Shown here in pieces: positions 52,741-60,970 of a stretch of DNA of 64,000 nt. The notes under the pieces were generated by a model. It did not search any database. It saw only the letters and a list, made by a program, of their open reading frames with translations, and was not told the DNA's origin. Location of the stretch: positions 62,001 through 126,000 of the forward strand of contig NZ_VDCS01000012.1 in NCBI RefSeq assembly GCF_006265225.1, in the 5' to 3' direction. Each line of letters opens with the position of its first letter. Within the stretch, counting starts at the first letter, position 1. The stretch is from Allotamlana fucoidanivorans. GTDB lineage: Bacteria > Bacteroidota > Bacteroidia > Flavobacteriales > Flavobacteriaceae. The position numbers were made by a program, and so were the translations under genes.

Positions 52741-53827
52741 GATGAAGTGTTTTTTGTGTTTCTTTAATGTAAATGTTAAGTGCGTTGGCGCCTTCTTTTA
52801 AACTAAAAACATTGTTAATATTGTGCTGTATTAAAATATTAAGTGCTTTTTGACTTCGAATACCTGATTGGCAAAACAGGATTTTCTTTTTGTTTGGTTC
52901 AATGCTTTTTAGTCCATTTTGAAATTGACTTAACGGTAGCTGTGTTACGGGTAATCCTAATACCTTTGGTTGCTCATGATGCTCACGGACATCTATAAAT
53001 TGGATGTTTTCATCAAAATCAATATCAGCTATGGCAATCGTTTTGTCGTTTGAAGGACAACTTATATTTATCGTTTTATTTTGAAACTGATATCCTGCAG
53101 TTAAAACCATTTGAATAGCTGTTTCATTTCTACGAATCTTTAAAGTTGAGGTTTTGGCAGTTAGAGCATTATAGTAGAGTATGCGGCCTGATAATACAGA
53201 GCCTAAATCTAATATGATTTTAAGCACTTCATTAGCTTGCATGTTTCCTATTATGCCAGGTAGCACCCCAATTACTCCCATGTCAGCGCAGTTAGGTACA
53301 GCATCCTTTTTTGGAGGCGACGGAAAAACACAACGATAACTTGGTCCGTTTTTATAATTAAATACAGAGACTTGTCCTTCAAATTTATATATAGCACCAA
53401 ATACCAAAGGTTTATTAGTCAAAATACAAGCATCGTTTACTAAATAACGTGTTTCAAAATTATCAGATCCATCTATTATAATATCATACTTTTGAAATAA
53501 CTTGATTGCATTTTGGTGTGTTAATGCTTCAGGGTAAGTTTTGATAGAAACCTCAGAATTTAAATCTTGAAGCCGTTCTTTTGCAGCAATAGCTTTGTTT
53601 TTACCTAAAACAGACGCACCAAAAAGTACTTGGCGTTGTAAATTAGATAGTTCTACCGCATCAAAATCAATAATGCCAATAGTACCCACGCCAGCGGCCG
53701 TAAGGTACTGTAATACAGGGCAACCAAGACCTCCCGCTCCAACAACCAAAACTTTAGCTTGATTAATTTTGTCTTGTCCTTGTTCACCAATTTCTGGTAA
53801 TATAATATGTCGGCTATATCTTGTCAT
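52730..53827 (-). CDS. moeB: MoaD-activating adenylyltransferase with rhodanese domain
   Basis: 365 residues. E1-like domain (1 to about 245): 'VLVVGAGGLGCPVLQYLTAAGVGTIGIIDFD' with the ATP loop, 'IIDGSDNFETRYLVNDAC', and the catalytic-type Cys in 'VPNCADMGV'. The usual PCYRC zinc pair is 'PSYRC' here, so one zinc Cys is missing. Rhodanese domain (about 275-365) with active-site 'CQSGIRS'. It adenylates the MoaD C-terminus; the rhodanese part probably supplies sulfur. Six nt from moaD. Confidence 0.93.
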   Translation of the reverse strand: MTRYSRHIILPEIGEQGQDKINQAKVLVVGAGGLGCPVLQYLTAAGVGTIGIIDFDAVELSNLQRQVLFGASVLGKNKAIAAKERLQDLNSEVSIKTYPEALTHQNAIKLFQKYDIIIDGSDNFETRYLVNDACILTNKPLVFGAIYKFEGQVSVFNYKNGPSYRCVFPSPPKKDAVPNCADMGVIGVLPGIIGNMQANEVLKIILDLGSVLSGRILYYNALTAKTSTLKIRRNETAIQMVLTAGYQFQNKTINISCPSNDKTIAIADIDFDENIQFIDVREHHEQPKVLGLPVTQLPLSQFQNGLKSIEPNKKKILFCQSGIRSQKALNILIQHNINNVFSLKEGANALNIYIKETQKTLHHDN

Positions 53828-53832
53828 AATTA

Positions 53833-54066
53833 TTAACCTCCTGAAAATGGTGGAAGTAAAGCGATTTCGGCACCTGAAAGTTTGGTTTCAGTAGCTACTA
53901 GCTCTTGATTTTGAGCTATTTGAAAATCTTTGTTTTTTAGTTCTTTATACTTTTGGTTTAAAGCATCGAGTAACTCAGAAATATGACTGGCTGATGTTTC
54001 TATCTGTTCCTCGTTCTTTTGAGTAACCTCGGCTATTTGACCAAAATATTTAATCGTTATAAGCAT
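53833..54066 (-). CDS. moaD: Molybdopterin synthase sulfur-carrier subunit
   Basis: 77 residues of the ubiquitin-like ThiS/MoaD type: 'LITIKYFGQIAEVTQKNEEQ' and C-terminal 'EIALLPPFSGG' ending in the Gly-Gly that is thiocarboxylated. Start overlaps the end of mobA by 17 nt. Confidence 0.95.
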   Translation of the reverse strand: MLITIKYFGQIAEVTQKNEEQIETSASHISELLDALNQKYKELKNKDFQIAQNQELVATETKLSGAEIALLPPFSGG

Positions 54067-54634
54067 GTTTTATCTGTGTTAATTCGTCTTTAGTATTCAC
54101 ATTCATGGTAGTAATCTGTTCATTTTTAGTTAAAACGATATTTTTCACTTTACAAGTATTTACGGCTACACGCAAACGCCGTTCCCCACTTTTTAATAAT
54201 CTTGAAAATGGAGTCAGGCAAGATTTTTTGTAAAGCGCAATGAGCGGCATAGATTTACCTTGACTTTCTATTTGAATAATATCTGCATCATCTTCTACGC
54301 TATGGATAAGCTTTTCTAAAATAGTAGATGTGATAAGCGGAATATCACAACTAAGTATCAGGTTGTAGTCCGTTTTTGAAGCCTCAAGCCCAGAGCAAAT
54401 ACCTGCTACAGGACCTGCATTTTTAACTAAATCGGTAACTCTTTTATAGCCAAACGTATCATATTCAGGAATGTCAGAGACTATGAAAATTTCAGAAACT
54501 AATGGTTTTAAGGCATCTAGGCTATATTGTACAAATGCCTTTTCCTTTAACATGAGTCGGCCTTTATCGGTTCCCATTCTTGAACTTTTTCCTCCAGATA
54601 AAACGATACCAGTTATGTCTTTTCTTTGAATCAT
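54050..54634 (-). CDS. mobA: Molybdenum cofactor guanylyltransferase
   Basis: 194 residues. 'GIVLSGGKSSRMGTDKGRLML' is the GTP-binding loop with the MobA-type Lys; 'ILSCDIPLI' holds the metal-binding Asp; 'NAGPVAGICSGLEAS' is typical. It attaches GMP to the cofactor, producing the MGD needed by the nitrate reductase, YdeP and PsrA proteins in this window. It starts immediately downstream of the TauE/SafE gene with no spacing. Confidence 0.93.
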   Translation of the reverse strand: MIQRKDITGIVLSGGKSSRMGTDKGRLMLKEKAFVQYSLDALKPLVSEIFIVSDIPEYDTFGYKRVTDLVKNAGPVAGICSGLEASKTDYNLILSCDIPLITSTILEKLIHSVEDDADIIQIESQGKSMPLIALYKKSCLTPFSRLLKSGERRLRVAVNTCKVKNIVLTKNEQITTMNVNTKDELTQIKHAYND

Positions 54635-55375
54635 TTAAGTAAAAAATAGTTTAATAGAAGCTATTATTAATACAAAAGCTAAAATGTGTCTTAAGCGTTT
54701 ATTGTTCATTTTTTTACTGCCATAATAACCTCCAAGAATTCCGCCAATAAGAGCAATGGCAACTAATAAAAAGGATTCTTTTTCTAAAGTTATACCTGTG
54801 CTTAGTTGTCCTATGAGTCCAGCAGCGGAGTTAACCCAAATAAATAAGGCAGACACGGCAGCGGCTTCTTTCATTTTGCCCCAATGTAAAAGCAAAATTA
54901 CCGGACTTAAAATGATGCCCCCACCAATACCAATGAGCCCCGAAAAAAAACCTATAAGCCCGCCAACCAAAAGGCCTTGCCATAATGTTACTTTCTTTAT
55001 GTGGGTACTTTCTTTACCAAACACATTAAGCATTTTAAGTATAGCGAAGATGAGTAACACGGCAAGTATTTTTTTATATATGGAGGCATCTACTTCTATG
55101 GTCCCCCCTAAAAAGGCCAGAGGGATAGAGGCTATTGCAAAAGCTAGAAATAACTTTTTATTGAAAAAACCTTCCTTATAGTAATAATAAAAGGATATAC
55201 CTGCAACAAAGAGATTGAGTAAAAGGGCAGTAGGTTTCATGTTTTCTGGAGCAAATGAAAATAAAGCCATTAGAGCTAAATAACCACTTGCGCCACCATG
55301 CCCCACACTAGAATATAAAAACGATACAACGGGTAATATCGCTAAAAAAATGTATATGTTTTCCGTTTTTAGCAT
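54635..55375 (-). CDS. TauE/SafE-family membrane transporter
   Basis: 246 residues, seven to eight membrane helices. Family signatures are 'GHGGASGYLALMALF' near the start and 'GFFSGLIGIGGGIILSPVILLLHWG' in the middle. The family moves sulfite, sulfonates or other oxyanions. Here the gene lies between mobA and a ModE-like regulator, so molybdate or sulfate transport is a reasonable inference. Confidence 0.85.
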   Translation of the reverse strand: MLKTENIYIFLAILPVVSFLYSSVGHGGASGYLALMALFSFAPENMKPTALLLNLFVAGISFYYYYKEGFFNKKLFLAFAIASIPLAFLGGTIEVDASIYKKILAVLLIFAILKMLNVFGKESTHIKKVTLWQGLLVGGLIGFFSGLIGIGGGIILSPVILLLHWGKMKEAAAVSALFIWVNSAAGLIGQLSTGITLEKESFLLVAIALIGGILGGYYGSKKMNNKRLRHILAFVLIIASIKLFFT

Positions 55376-55376
55376 A

Positions 55377-55715
55377 TTAAATTCGTTCTATTTTTTCAAT
55401 CTGTTTATCTAAAAAAGCCCAACAGTTTTTATTAATTTCATCAAAAGCGGCTACGAGTGACTTGCCGTAATCAGTAAGTTCGGTACCACCACCATCTTTT
55501 CCGCCAACACTATTTATGGTGACTGGTTTTTTTGCTGATTTGTTTACAGAATCAAGTAATTGCCAAGCTTTTTTGTATGAAATGTTTAAGGATTTAGCTG
55601 CCTTTGAAAGCGAGCCTGTCTCTTGAATGGCTTTTAATAAATGAACTCGCCCTTCTCCAAGAAGTACATTATTATTGGTTTCAATCCATATTCTACTTTT
55701 AATTTTATACTTCAT
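55377..55715 (-). CDS. ModE-type winged-helix DNA-binding protein without molybdate-binding domain
   Basis: 112 residues. 'LLGEGRVHLLKAIQETGSLSKAAKSLNISYKKAWQLLDSVNK' is the LysR/ModE-like helix-turn-helix and 'VNSVGGKDGGGTELTDYGKSLVAAFDEI' the wing. It ends after the dimerisation helix and lacks the TOBE/molbindin domain of classical ModE, so it either senses molybdate differently or only binds DNA. It lies 11 nt after moeA. Confidence 0.88.
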   Translation of the reverse strand: MKYKIKSRIWIETNNNVLLGEGRVHLLKAIQETGSLSKAAKSLNISYKKAWQLLDSVNKSAKKPVTINSVGGKDGGGTELTDYGKSLVAAFDEINKNCWAFLDKQIEKIERI

Positions 55716-55726
55716 GCTAATCTGTT

Positions 55727-56902
55727 TTAAGGGAGTAAAATAACATCTACCAGGTCTTTTATTTCAATCGTTTCAATTTCGGCTGGCACTAATACTAAGG
55801 CATTAGCAAGGGCAAACGTTTGAAGCATGGAAGAGTTTTGTCCGTCTAAAATGTCAACACAATCACCATCAAAAATACCTTTTAAAAATTGTGGCCGATC
55901 GCCTCGTTTTATAAAGTTTGAAGCAGATATGGCTTTTGTTTTAGGTAATTCGGTTTGATGATGATGCATCATCTTTTGTAACGTGATATATACGTAAATG
56001 TAAAAACAAGAAAGAGCTGCAGCAGGATTTCCGGGAAGCGCAAAAACATGTGTATGATGTTTTTTTCCATAGAAAAGTGGTTTGCCTGGTTTTTGTTTTA
56101 CTTTATAAAATAGCTCTTTAACCTGTAATTCGTTTAGTGCTTTGCCAACAAAATCATAATCACCAACAGAAATGCCTCCTGTAATAAGTACCAAATCATT
56201 GGTGTTAATAACGGTATTTAGTTGCGCTACTGTTTTTTTGTAATCGTCTTCGACTTTAAAAATGGTAACATCATAATATTTTAGTTGATATAAGGCACTC
56301 AATAGCATTTTTGAGTTACTCTCATAAATCTTTCCATAATCTAAATGCTGTCCTGGTTCAATCAATTCATTTCCAGTGGTAACAATAGCAATGGTAGGTT
56401 TTTTGTAAACCATCACCGTAGAAATGCCTAAAGACGTTAAAAAGCCAATGGCTGCTGGTGTTAGTTTTGTGTCTTTTTTAAGCGCAACTGTACCCGCTTT
56501 TACCTGTTCGCCTAGTGGACGAATATTATGTTCTAAATCTAGTTGGTGATCAATTGTAATTTTGGTACCTGCATTAATAACTTTTTCTTGCATCATAACC
56601 GCATTGGCGGTTTCAGGAACAGGGGCGCCTGTAAAGATTCTAACAGCATCGCCTTTCTGTAAAACAGGTTGATGGGTATCACCGGCTTTTACTTCACCTA
56701 TAAGCTGATAGGATAAATTATCATGTAGGTTTAAAGCATAACCATCCATAGCCGATTGCCTAAACGGAGGCATATTTATAGGAGATATAACGTCTTCGGC
56801 TAACTTATAACCACCTGCCTTTTCAATAGGTTTGATGGTGGTTTTCAATAATGGTTTGCCGTGCTGTTTTACAATAGAAATGGCCTCTGAAATAGAAATC
56901 AT
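55727..56902 (-). CDS. moeA: Molybdopterin molybdenumtransferase
   Basis: 391 residues, standard MoeA length. 'NMPPFRQSAMDGYAL', 'GDAVRIFTGAPVPETANAVMMQE', 'PAAIGFLTSLGI', 'ITGGISVGDYDFVGKAL', 'KQKPGKPLFYG', 'VFALPGNPAAALSCFYIYV' and a C-terminal beta domain. It inserts molybdate into adenylylated molybdopterin. 160 nt separate it from the upstream rhodanese gene; part of that gap is the remnant tail described below. Confidence 0.96.
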   Translation of the reverse strand: MISISEAISIVKQHGKPLLKTTIKPIEKAGGYKLAEDVISPINMPPFRQSAMDGYALNLHDNLSYQLIGEVKAGDTHQPVLQKGDAVRIFTGAPVPETANAVMMQEKVINAGTKITIDHQLDLEHNIRPLGEQVKAGTVALKKDTKLTPAAIGFLTSLGISTVMVYKKPTIAIVTTGNELIEPGQHLDYGKIYESNSKMLLSALYQLKYYDVTIFKVEDDYKKTVAQLNTVINTNDLVLITGGISVGDYDFVGKALNELQVKELFYKVKQKPGKPLFYGKKHHTHVFALPGNPAAALSCFYIYVYITLQKMMHHHQTELPKTKAISASNFIKRGDRPQFLKGIFDGDCVDILDGQNSSMLQTFALANALVLVPAEIETIEIKDLVDVILLP

Positions 56903-57016
56903 AGATTAATCGTTATGTTTTAGCAAATATAACGGTTTTTGTCTGGAATCTAATCAAAAGATATACAGTTTTTTTAGTAGGCTATCTTTTTTAAGTTGCT
57001 TTAATTTTTCATTTAT

Positions 57017-57062
57017 TTAACAACCACCTTCTGCAACCTACTTTTTTTCTTTTGTACAGTAA
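57017..57062 (-). other. Out-of-frame remnant of a Gly-Gly-Cys tail behind the first rhodanese gene
   Basis: On the minus strand, directly after the rhodanese stop, the DNA reads like the end of the neighbouring rhodanese gene (CACCAAAAAA, TACAAAAGAAA, GCAGAAGGTGG, TGTTAA) and encodes ValAlaGluGlyGlyCys-stop at 57037-57017. Two single-base losses in A tracts, one just before the present stop and one in the following A run, put it out of frame. Confidence 0.65.
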
Positions 57063-57611
57063 TTACTTTTTTGGTGTTTTTAATGAAGAAGTAACATTTG
57101 TATTTGACTGCGCAATAAACGCATTAATGTTTTGATGGGCTGCTTCAATAGAAACTTCGGTAGTGATTAATTTATTTTGGTGGTAAGTAATTTCAATAGG
57201 AAGTAATTTAATAGTATTGAAGCCTAATTGATAAAGTATTAAAAACGGGATGTTTACTTGCTCTGGATTTTCAGCATATAAAATGAGGGTTTTATTTGAT
57301 GCGTCAATGCGTTTTAAAATTTCCTGATTTTCTTCCGATAAGATATCTGGAGCACTCATGTTTATGGCATTATTTAAATGGCCTTTATTATACTCGTACT
57401 CACTTCTTGTATCAAGTAGCACAATGTTGCTATTTTGAATGTCATTTAAACTGGCAAAATAATTTGTTTTTGTTACAGCTTGTAATGTGCTTTTGGTATT
57501 TAGTGTGAAGGTGTTTTTTGGTCGTTCATATGTTAAGAATCCAATAAGCAGGACTAAAATGAATAATGTTGAAGCAATTGAGATGCGTTTAGTTTTTTCT
57601 AGTTCTTTCAT
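57063..57611 (-). CDS. Membrane-anchored rhodanese-fold protein without catalytic Cys (I)
   Basis: 182 residues. N-terminal membrane anchor (about 10-27, Lys-rich before it), then a rhodanese domain: 'NIVLLDTRSEYEYNKGHLNNAINMSAPDI', 'TLILYAENPEQVNIPFLILYQLGFNTIKLL'. The active-site loop, normally CxxGxR, is 'YAENPEQ' and the protein has no cysteine at all, so it cannot be a standard sulfurtransferase. The protein faces the periplasm by charge rule. A paralogue of the next gene upstream; its own Cys-ending tail is out of frame. Confidence 0.8.
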   Translation of the reverse strand: MKELEKTKRISIASTLFILVLLIGFLTYERPKNTFTLNTKSTLQAVTKTNYFASLNDIQNSNIVLLDTRSEYEYNKGHLNNAINMSAPDILSEENQEILKRIDASNKTLILYAENPEQVNIPFLILYQLGFNTIKLLPIEITYHQNKLITTEVSIEAAHQNINAFIAQSNTNVTSSLKTPKK

Positions 57612-57629
57612 GATACTTATATTTTCTTT

Positions 57630-58292
57630 TTAACAGCCACCTTCGGCAACACGTTTCTTTTTCTTTTGTACCGTAATGATTTTTTTTGGTGTTGGTTTAG
57701 GTACGGTAAGATTATTATCGATGTCTTGGTCTGGGTAGGTAACGCCAAAATACATACTGGCTGCTTTTCGGGTTTTGTAACGTTCAAAATCTTCCAAAGG
57801 CTGGTCTTCTGAAGGGATACTTGGGTTTATAATGGTAGTAAACCATGTATTTAGTCCGCCTTGTAGTACACGTAAATTTTTAAACCCTAACCGATCACAT
57901 AGCAACCAAGCTTGATCGGCATGAAAATTATCATTAGAGAAAAATACAACATCAAATTGATCCTGATTTATATACTCAAGATGCGCATCTTTAAACAACT
58001 CTGGAAGCGGAATATTGATAGCATTGGGCAGTGAATAGGTTTGATAACTTTTTTCATCCCTAACATCTACTAAAATAAAGGAAGGATCTCCATTGATGAT
58101 TTTATGCGAAATCTGGTCGGTTGATATGTAGCGCTCGTTACTAATGGCATGGCTAAGCAAGGTTTCAGAAGTAATACCTTCTTGTTTTTGATGCTTTGGA
58201 AGTAACAATAATCCGCCAGCTAGTATGATTAACACAGTAGCCATGAGCATATACCGAAACGATAAAATTTTTGCAATATTCTTTTTATTCAT
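57630..58292 (-). CDS. Membrane-anchored rhodanese-fold protein with a C-terminal Gly-Gly-Cys arm (II)
   Basis: 220 residues. N-terminal anchor (about 13-32), rhodanese domain about 55-155 ('SFILVDVRDEKSYQTYSLPNAINIPLPEL', 'LGFKNLRVLQGG'). The active-site loop is 'FSNDNFHAD', without Cys; the only domain Cys is in the following helix (WLLCDRLGF). The last 60 residues are a Pro/Lys-rich arm ending 'KKIITVQKKKKRVAEGGC', so Cys220 is the terminal residue. Located 18 nt before rhodanese I and 12 nt after the YeeE-type pair. The function is inferred to involve periplasmic sulfur handling. Confidence 0.8.
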   Translation of the reverse strand: MNKKNIAKILSFRYMLMATVLIILAGGLLLLPKHQKQEGITSETLLSHAISNERYISTDQISHKIINGDPSFILVDVRDEKSYQTYSLPNAINIPLPELFKDAHLEYINQDQFDVVFFSNDNFHADQAWLLCDRLGFKNLRVLQGGLNTWFTTIINPSIPSEDQPLEDFERYKTRKAASMYFGVTYPDQDIDNNLTVPKPTPKKIITVQKKKKRVAEGGC

Positions 58293-58304
58293 CTTGGTTT
58301 GAGT

Positions 58305-58898
58305 TTATTCGTAAAACACTTTTTTTACTCGCTTTCTTATAATATCTGCAATGACGAAAGAAACTACGGCAATAATGGCAAATATGAATATAATCCAATA
58401 TGGATTCCATCCAAATGAATCAATGAGGGTAATGTTGCCTAAAAAATAGCCGTCATAAATGGGCTCAAACAGCGGAAACAATTCAGAGAATAAAAACACG
58501 CCAATCATAATACCAAATACGTAAACCCAGGCGTCTAGTTTTCCTATGGCTACAGCACATAAACTTGTTCCGGGGCAAAAGCCTCCAGCTACAAATCCAA
58601 CACCCATTATTACACCACCAATAATAGCGCCCCATAAATAGGTGGGGTGTATGTATAGTTGTGTGATATCTAGATACCCCAAATAGTCCATATAATAAAT
58701 ACCGATAACCGATACGGCTGCGGCTGTGAAAAACACTTTTAGTACAGCAAAGTCATAGCCGTAAAATACGCCCGCTAACTTTCTTGATGAAGAAAATCCT
58801 GAAGACTCTAGGACAAAGCCAAAGGCTATGCCAATAATAATGGCTATAATACTATCCCATTCAAAAGGAATAAAGCCGTTAGGAAGTAATGGTCCCAT
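58305..58898 (-). CDS. YeeE/YedE-family sulfur transport protein (second half)
   Basis: 197 residues, five to six membrane helices. 'FGFVLESSGFSSSRKLAGVFYG' and 'GFVAGGFCPGTSLCAVAIGKLDAWVYVFG' contain the conserved Cys motif of YeeE/TsuA-type thiosulfate channels. Together with the gene 24 nt upstream it makes up a full-length, split YeeE-like unit. The substrate (thiosulfate or a related sulfur species) is inferred from family and neighbours. Confidence 0.88.
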   Translation of the reverse strand: MGPLLPNGFIPFEWDSIIAIIIGIAFGFVLESSGFSSSRKLAGVFYGYDFAVLKVFFTAAAVSVIGIYYMDYLGYLDITQLYIHPTYLWGAIIGGVIMGVGFVAGGFCPGTSLCAVAIGKLDAWVYVFGIMIGVFLFSELFPLFEPIYDGYFLGNITLIDSFGWNPYWIIFIFAIIAVVSFVIADIIRKRVKKVFYE

Positions 58899-58922
58899 AA
58901 TTGTATATGTTTAAGTATGTTG

Positions 58923-59453
58923 TTAAATCCAATTTTTTCTAAAAAAATATGCGGTGGCAAATGCAGAACCAAAAATGGCTAACATGGTTATAAATCCGCC
59001 AGATGATAGCACGGCCATACCACTTAAAGCCGCACCACTTGTACATCCTCTGGCAATTTGTGCTCCAAGCCCGAATAATACACCTCCTAATAGTGCAAAA
59101 ACAAGTCGCCTTTTGCTTGATATTTTTGGAGAGTGCTGTATGCGCCATCTAATTCTACCGCTTAAACTCCCCGATATAAAAGCCCCAATTATAACCCCTA
59201 AAGCTTCAAATACCAGCCAGGTATTCATTGGGGTATCATCATCTTTAAGAAACTGACTGTAATAGGTGTTGTTTTCAGCATGGGTTGGCGCTACTTGATC
59301 AACTATTGTAACAACAGTACTTTTTACGGCACCACTAGCACCCAGGCCACGTCCTGTTAAATAGAATGTAAAAATGATGATAATGCCTAGAAGAAAACCT
59401 CCAAAGTAGGGATTCCAATAGATGTGTGAATTATTTTGTTTTTTTGTTTTCAT
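58923..59453 (-). CDS. YeeE/YedE-family sulfur transport protein (first half)
   Basis: 176 residues, four membrane helices. 'YFGGFLLGIIIIFTFYLTGRGLGASGA' is the typical opening of the family and 'GGVLFGLGAQIARGCTSGAALSGMAVLSSGGFITMLAIF' holds the conserved GCTSG Cys. Split partner of the downstream half. A long periplasmic loop (about 50-78) separates helices 1 and 2. Confidence 0.88.
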   Translation of the reverse strand: MKTKKQNNSHIYWNPYFGGFLLGIIIIFTFYLTGRGLGASGAVKSTVVTIVDQVAPTHAENNTYYSQFLKDDDTPMNTWLVFEALGVIIGAFISGSLSGRIRWRIQHSPKISSKRRLVFALLGGVLFGLGAQIARGCTSGAALSGMAVLSSGGFITMLAIFGSAFATAYFFRKNWI

Positions 59454-59464
59454 TATGTGTTGGT

Positions 59465-60424
59465 TTAATAGAGATATCGAGTGAGTTGTCCAGCTTCTAC
59501 CATTATAAATCTAAAAAGGAGTCCGCCAATAATAACTAAAACGGCGGGCACTACTACGGGAACTTTGAAACCGAATAATTCAATGGTTTCTAAGGTAGCA
59601 GGAACAAGTAAGCCTAATAGAATGACAAACCCAAAGAACATGAGGGTAAACTCGCCACCAACTAAAAGTTCCATAGCTTCCAGCTGAACCTGAGAACCAG
59701 CATAATACCCCATAATCATATGAATGATAAGTGCCATTTCTATAACAATTAAGGCTAAATCTATTTTACTAAATACACGGCGCTCATTTCTGCTTTTTGA
59801 TAGCAAAATGATTGCTGCGGCTCCTGTTGATAAACCTGAAGTTAAAAATAATGGTCCCAGAATAGCATTGTTCCAAAGCGGGCGCGCATTAAAGGCAGAT
59901 AGTAAAATACCTGTATATACTCCTAGTATAATAGATAAAGGAATTAATGCATAGGCTATATATTTTCTGTTAGAAATAATAAAATGCTCTGTGCGGGCTA
60001 GAAACTTTAATTTTTTAAATAGTTTAAGTTTCGATTCAGTTTTAGGGTATGATTCTCTGTAAAAACTAAATGCCCATAAAAAGGATAACGGTGTTGTTAT
60101 GAGAAGTACCCATGCCCCCCAAGACATGGGGGACTCTATTCTGAAGGTTGTATAGAGTTGCCAAGTATATAGCGGATGGGTTAAATCGTAAACTAACGCC
60201 ATTATACCTATTGATAATGCAATAGGAGGAACAATAGATGCTGTTTTTACAGCAGTGGGATATTCTTTTTCTTTTCCTAGAAGGTAAAAAAGAGCTGCAA
60301 AAAACAAGATACCTGCCGCAAGGCCTCCTAAAAATAAATATAAGGAAATAGGCCAATGCCATATTTGTAAAGAAGGGTCTATATTTGGAATGTTTCTTCC
60401 ACTTGTAAATAATTCTTCTTGCAT
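59465..60424 (-). CDS. nrfD: NrfD/PsrC-type membrane subunit
   Basis: 319 residues, eight to nine membrane helices. 'WHWPISLYLFLGGLAAGILFFAALFYLLG' near the start and the following helices are typical NrfD/PsrC; the Arg/Glu residues in helices (e.g. 'FRIESPMSWGAWVLL') line the quinone side. It should exchange electrons between menaquinone and the PsrB ferredoxin. 12 nt from psrB. Confidence 0.92.
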   Translation of the reverse strand: MQEELFTSGRNIPNIDPSLQIWHWPISLYLFLGGLAAGILFFAALFYLLGKEKEYPTAVKTASIVPPIALSIGIMALVYDLTHPLYTWQLYTTFRIESPMSWGAWVLLITTPLSFLWAFSFYRESYPKTESKLKLFKKLKFLARTEHFIISNRKYIAYALIPLSIILGVYTGILLSAFNARPLWNNAILGPLFLTSGLSTGAAAIILLSKSRNERRVFSKIDLALIVIEMALIIHMIMGYYAGSQVQLEAMELLVGGEFTLMFFGFVILLGLLVPATLETIELFGFKVPVVVPAVLVIIGGLLFRFIMVEAGQLTRYLY

Positions 60425-60436
60425 AATGTAGATTCT

Positions 60437-60970
60437 TTAAGTTAGGTAAAATACATGTGGTTTGGTTCCTGCTTCGGGCGCTAATGTTTTATAGGTTCTG
60501 TTTTTCAATAGTTGAGAAACATCACTATTAGGATCATCTAAATCACCAAAATACATGCATTTGGTTGGACAAACCGAAACGCAGGCGGGTAGTTGTCCTT
60601 TTTTTAATCGGTGATAACAAAACGTGCATTTATCAACATAACCATCGGGGTGTTGGTATCGTGCATCATAAGGACAAGATTCTATACAAGCGCCGCAACC
60701 TATACATTTGTCTGGCGTCACTAATACAATCCCGCCTTCTGCAATATGGCTAGCTCCGGTAGGGCAACATCTTACACATGGTGCATTGTCACAATGGTTA
60801 CAGCGTTCAGATCTTAATTCTAATTCTAAATTGGGGTAAGAGCCACTAACGGCTTCTGTAATCCAATCACGACAATAGCCATGTGGTATGTTATTTTCAG
60901 TTTGACAAGCAACCACACAATCACTGCATCCCACGCATTTTAGTGTGTCTATTACCATGGCGTATCTCAT
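60437..60970 (-). CDS. psrB: 4Fe-4S dicluster ferredoxin subunit, PsrB/NrfC type
   Basis: 177 residues with sixteen cysteines in four cluster motifs: 'CVGCSDCVVACQ', 'CNHCDNAPCVRCCPTG', 'CIGCGACIESCPYDARY' and 'CTFCYHRLKKGQLPACVSVCPT'. No signal peptide; it probably rides through TAT with the catalytic subunit. Its start overlaps the psrA stop by 4 nt. Confidence 0.95.
   Translation of the reverse strand: MRYAMVIDTLKCVGCSDCVVACQTENNIPHGYCRDWITEAVSGSYPNLELELRSERCNHCDNAPCVRCCPTGASHIAEGGIVLVTPDKCIGCGACIESCPYDARYQHPDGYVDKCTFCYHRLKKGQLPACVSVCPTKCMYFGDLDDPNSDVSQLLKNRTYKTLAPEAGTKPHVFYLT

Noticed and set aside
54756-55181. 141-codon plus-strand ORF inside the TauE/SafE gene
   Set aside because: Antisense shadow; the minus-strand frame carries family signatures and membrane helices.
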